From contig CAJTAL010000007.1 in assembly GCA_910574285.1 (NCBI GenBank), forward strand, positions 1 to 64,000: 64,000 nucleotides of DNA. Direction: 5' to 3'. The position numbers were made by a program, and so were the translations under genes. The stretch's first letter is position 1. Every line of letters starts with the position of its first letter. The notes beneath the pieces are model-generated. The model did not search any database, was not told where the DNA came from, and saw nothing but the letters and a program-made list of their open reading frames with translations. This document shows positions 61,037 to 64,000 of the stretch, piece after piece. The DNA comes from Lachnospiraceae bacterium. Lineage in GTDB: Bacteria > Bacillota > Clostridia > Lachnospirales > Lachnospiraceae.

Positions 61037-61945
61037 ATGAAGAATATTACGAATATACAGAAGTTTTCCATCCATGACGGGGATGGAATCCGTACTTCCG
61101 TATTTTTCAAGGGATGTCCTTTGCGGTGTGAATGGTGTCACAATCCGGAGACCCAGAGGTACGAAAGAGAGATTCAATACGATCCTGATAAATGTACGGG
61201 CTGCGGAGCCTGCGTAAAGGCGTGTCCGAATCAGGCAATTCTCCTGAAAGACGGAAAGCCGGTGACAGACAGATCGGCCTGCACTTTGTGCGGCAGATGT
61301 GAGATCTTCTGCCCGGCAGGGATACGCGAGACTGTCGGCCGTGAATATACGGTAAAGGCGCTTGTGAAGGAGCTTATGAAGGATCAGATATTCTATGAAG
61401 ATTCCGGCGGAGGAGTGACGCTTTCCGGCGGGGAGGCTATGATGATGGATATGGAGTATCTCCTGGCAGTTGCGAAGGAGCTTAAGCGCCAGGATGTGTC
61501 ACTCACCATAGACACCTGCGGATATGTTCCGTATGAGAAGTTTCAGGCGATTCTTCCTTATGTGGATACATTTCTCTATGATGTGAAGGTGATGGACCCT
61601 GAGCTTCATAAGAGATACATAGGAGCGGACAATAAGCTGATCCTTGAGAACCTGGTCCGTCTCGCGGGGGACGGGGCGAGGATCTATATCCGGATCCCGG
61701 TAATCAGGGAAGTGAATGGCAATGAGAAGAATATGAAGGAGACCATAGCGTTTCTGAAGGAACATGATATTCATCCGCCTCAGATCAATCTGCTGCCGTA
61801 TCATGATACGGGAAGCGGAAAGTATCCGAAGCTGGATATGGAATATAAGGGAACAGATTTACATGCGCCAGAGAAGGCAGAGATGGAAGAGTTCGTGCGG
61901 CTCTTTCAGGAAGCCGGATTTGCGAACACAAAAATAGGAGGGTAA
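61037..61945 (+). CDS. Glycyl radical enzyme activase (radical SAM)
   Basis: This 302-residue activase has the radical-SAM motif FFKGCPLRCEWCHNPE (C-x3-C-x2-C). A ferredoxin-like insert with two [4Fe-4S] sites follows (CTGCGACVKACPNQ and CTLCGRCEIFCPAG), then GGGVTLSGGEAMMMDMEYLL and IRIPVIREVNGNE. With S-adenosylmethionine it makes the glycyl radical on its partner, the GRE gene 3 bases downstream. The two-cluster insert is typical of activases for GREs other than pyruvate formate-lyase. The product name follows the partner (hydroxyproline dehydratase activase, inferred). GAGAGGATGG precedes the ATG. Confidence 0.92.
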   Translation: MKNITNIQKFSIHDGDGIRTSVFFKGCPLRCEWCHNPETQRYEREIQYDPDKCTGCGACVKACPNQAILLKDGKPVTDRSACTLCGRCEIFCPAGIRETVGREYTVKALVKELMKDQIFYEDSGGGVTLSGGEAMMMDMEYLLAVAKELKRQDVSLTIDTCGYVPYEKFQAILPYVDTFLYDVKVMDPELHKRYIGADNKLILENLVRLAGDGARIYIRIPVIREVNGNEKNMKETIAFLKEHDIHPPQINLLPYHDTGSGKYPKLDMEYKGTDLHAPEKAEMEEFVRLFQEAGFANTKIGG

Positions 61946-61948
61946 GAT

Positions 61949-64000
61949 ATGGCGAAGAAGCGTGGAATGAACGAGAGAATTCAGAAGCTCAGGGAACTCA
62001 GTGTGACGACACCGGTTCACATCGATCTTGAAAGAGCAAAGATCGAGACGGATTTTTACAAAGAGAATGACGGCAAGTATTCGATTCCGGTGATGCGCTC
62101 GATGGTTCTTAAGGAGTATTTTTCAAAAAAGACTCTGTATCTGGGAGACGGGGAGCTGATCGTCGGCGAGAAGGGAAGAGATCCCCAGGCGTCTCCTACG
62201 TTCCCGGAGCTGTGCTGCCATAGCGTGGAGGACATGACAGTCATGAGCGAGCGTAAGCTTGTGTCTTTCCATACAACAGAGGTGGACAGAAAGCTTCAGG
62301 CAGAGGAGATCATTCCTTACTGGACGGGCAGAAGTATGAGAGAGAAGATTCTCGCGCGGATGACTCCGGAATGGCATGAGTGCTACAGCGCGGGTATGTT
62401 TACGGAATTTATGGAGCAGAGGGGACCGGGGCATACATGCGGCGGCGAGCAGGTATTTACCACGGGATACATGGACTACAAAGAGAAGATTAAGAAGACC
62501 ATGGATGAGCTTGATTATATCAACGATCCCGATGCGGTGAATAAATGTGAAGAGCTGAAAGCGATGGATATCTCCTGCGACGCGGTGATCATTCTCGGAG
62601 AGCGTTATCATAAGTTGGCCCTCGAGATGGCGGAAAAAGAGCAGGATGAGACCAGAAAAGCCGAGCTTCTTCAGATCGCGGCGAATCTGGAGGTGGTTCC
62701 GGCGCATAAGCCTCAGACATACTGGCAGGCGATCCAGTTATACTGGTTTACACATCTTGCTGTCACTACGGAGCTGAATCCCTGGGACGCGTTCAGCCCG
62801 GGAAGGCTTGACCAGCATCTGAATCCGTACTATGAGAGAGACGTAGAAGCCGGTATTCTGGACGACGAGAAAGCGCTTGAGCTGCTTGAGTGTCTGTGGG
62901 TGAAGTTCTATAATCAGCCGGCTCCGGTTAAGGTAGGCATTACCCTGAAGGAGAGCGCCACCTATACGGATTTTGCTAATATCAATACGGGCGGCGTGAC
63001 GCCGGACGGACGCAACGGCGTAAATAATGTAAGTTATCTGATCCTTGACTGTATGGACGAGATGAAGCTGGTTCAGCCGAATTCTAACGTTACGATCAGT
63101 AAGAAGACGCCTGCGAAATTCCTGAAGAGAGCCTGCGAAGTTTCCAGAGAGGGATGGGGGCAGCCTGCATTCTATAACACGGAAGCGCAGATTATGGAAC
63201 TGATCAATGCAGGGAAGAAGCTGGAGGACGCAAGACGCGGCGGTTCGTCAGGATGTGTGGAGACCGGCGCATGGGGCAGCGAGGCTTATATCCTGACCGG
63301 ATACCTGAATATCCCGAAGGTATTCCAGTTGACGCTGTTCAATGGATTCGATCAGTATTCCGGTAAGCAGATCGGGCTTAAGCTTGGATATGCGAAGGAT
63401 TTCAAGACCTATGACGAACTTTGGGACGCGTTCAAAAAACAGCTTGCATATATCATAGATATCAAGATCCGCGGCAATAATGTGATCGAGCAGTTGTACG
63501 CTCAGGAGATGCCGGCTCCGTGCCTGTCTGTCGTGACCAACGACTGTATCTCCAACGCCAAAGATTACAATGCCGGCGGCGCAAGATACAACACGAACTA
63601 TATCCAGGGCGTGGGTATCGGTACGATTACAGACTGTCTTGCAGCGATCAAGTATAATGTATATGACAACCAGAACTTTACGATGGAAGAACTGATCGAG
63701 GCCATGGAGCATGATTTCGAAGGGTATGACGCGATCTACCGCATGGTTCATGACAAGACTCCGAAGTATGGTAATGACGACGACTATGCGGATGATATCA
63801 TGCAGGAGGTATTTGAGCTATACAGAAGTTCCATTACGGGACGTCCGAATATGAAGGGCGGAAAGTACGGCGTGGATATGCTTCCGACCACCTGCCATGT
63901 ATATTTTGGCGACGTGATCCTTGCGACTCCGAACGGAAGAAAGGCGCATAAGCCGGTATCAGAGGGAATCTCACCGGAGAAATCCGCAGATACCAACGGA
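61949..64000 (+). CDS. hypD: Trans-4-hydroxy-L-proline dehydratase-like glycyl radical enzyme (5' 684 codons)
   Basis: The frame opens at ATG 61949 and runs off the window after 684 codons. It begins MAKKRGMNERIQKLRELSVT. As I recall Clostridioides difficile HypD, the match is strong throughout: MFTEFMEQRGPGHTCGGEQV, TTELNPWDAFSPGRLDQHLN and GITLKESATYTDFANINTGG. The catalytic thiyl Cys436 lies in GGSSGCVETGAWGSEAYILT. HypD dehydrates hydroxyproline to pyrroline-5-carboxylate. Substrate-pocket Phe, His, Asp, Ser, Glu and Tyr segments are kept. The glycyl-radical loop (RVxGY-type) lies beyond the edge. A related D-hydroxyproline dehydratase cannot be excluded. The activase precedes it. Confidence 0.85.
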   Translation, partial: MAKKRGMNERIQKLRELSVTTPVHIDLERAKIETDFYKENDGKYSIPVMRSMVLKEYFSKKTLYLGDGELIVGEKGRDPQASPTFPELCCHSVEDMTVMSERKLVSFHTTEVDRKLQAEEIIPYWTGRSMREKILARMTPEWHECYSAGMFTEFMEQRGPGHTCGGEQVFTTGYMDYKEKIKKTMDELDYINDPDAVNKCEELKAMDISCDAVIILGERYHKLALEMAEKEQDETRKAELLQIAANLEVVPAHKPQTYWQAIQLYWFTHLAVTTELNPWDAFSPGRLDQHLNPYYERDVEAGILDDEKALELLECLWVKFYNQPAPVKVGITLKESATYTDFANINTGGVTPDGRNGVNNVSYLILDCMDEMKLVQPNSNVTISKKTPAKFLKRACEVSREGWGQPAFYNTEAQIMELINAGKKLEDARRGGSSGCVETGAWGSEAYILTGYLNIPKVFQLTLFNGFDQYSGKQIGLKLGYAKDFKTYDELWDAFKKQLAYIIDIKIRGNNVIEQLYAQEMPAPCLSVVTNDCISNAKDYNAGGARYNTNYIQGVGIGTITDCLAAIKYNVYDNQNFTMEELIEAMEHDFEGYDAIYRMVHDKTPKYGNDDDYADDIMQEVFELYRSSITGRPNMKGGKYGVDMLPTTCHVYFGDVILATPNGRKAHKPVSEGISPEKSADTNG

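Overview
The window looks like a chromosomal segment of a strictly anaerobic gut Firmicute of the Lachnospiraceae (Clostridium cluster XIVa) type. This is an inference from gene content. Supporting genes are rubrerythrin, PPi-dependent phosphofructokinase, a clostridial 4-hydroxybutyrate dehydrogenase, a GlpP/GlpK/GlpAB/DUF1667 glycerol module, a Csp-like subtilase, a separate AICAR transformylase with a PurO-type IMP cyclohydrolase, and a hydroxyproline dehydratase-like glycyl radical enzyme with its activase. Promoters are strong sigma-A types, ribosome sites are strong AGGAGG-like, and intrinsic terminators are common.

Layout. 1-1.04 kb: edge of an IS4-type element and a toxin-antitoxin remnant (GNAT toxin cut short). 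1.06-10.2 kb: housekeeping genes (YitT protein, lipoprotein, last two steps of IMP synthesis, YheO-like regulator, HelD-type helicase, pseudouridine synthase, Nudix hydrolase). 10.2-16.1 kb: thioredoxin, a His/Cys-rich Zn/Cd-type P1B ATPase behind an ArsR-like operator, a two-gene phosphoribosyltransferase-TRSP / StiP-PELOTA operon, tRNA-Arg(ACG) and a DUF1667-like mini-protein. 16.2-25 kb: PPi-PFK, a pseudokinase-TPR membrane protein, then the glycerol regulon with an antiterminator leader. 25.3-29.2 kb: glycosyltransferase, rubrerythrin, subtilase. 29.2-33.1 kb: AT-rich accessory island with a zeta-toxin-like pair, a primase-helicase gene of TOTE conflict-system type broken by two in-frame stops, and mosaic remnants. 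33.2-45.6 kb: 4HBD, MFS, ECF S component, PilZ, HAD, UppP, a polar amino-acid ABC transporter whose binding protein appears circularly permuted, two tiny genes, then WYL regulator-response regulator-histidine kinase. 45.6-49 kb: convergent FtsX-type ABC exporter. 49.2-60.8 kb: flavoprotein, ferredoxin, NrdR, TruA, exonuclease III, STAND-like ATPase, SDR, a 1302-residue RND pump, HD hydrolase, DUF1848. 60.8 kb-end: GRE activase and a HypD-like GRE that runs off the window, preceded by a leader rich in repeats.

How the genes work together. Glycerol enters through GlpK (ATP-dependent phosphorylation). Glycerol-3-phosphate is oxidised by the GlpA/GlpB-like flavoproteins with the DUF1667 Fe-S/Zn protein, under GlpP antitermination control. 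The activase plus HypD would dehydrate 4-hydroxyproline to pyrroline-5-carboxylate. The WYL-two-component-ABC group probably forms one envelope-stress or peptide-resistance unit. The most unusual items are the permuted solute-binding protein, the TRSP/StiP operon without other ter genes, the doubly nonsense-mutated primase-helicase, and the free-standing DUF1667-like mini-protein. All functions are read from sequence motifs and remembered family features. No searches were run.
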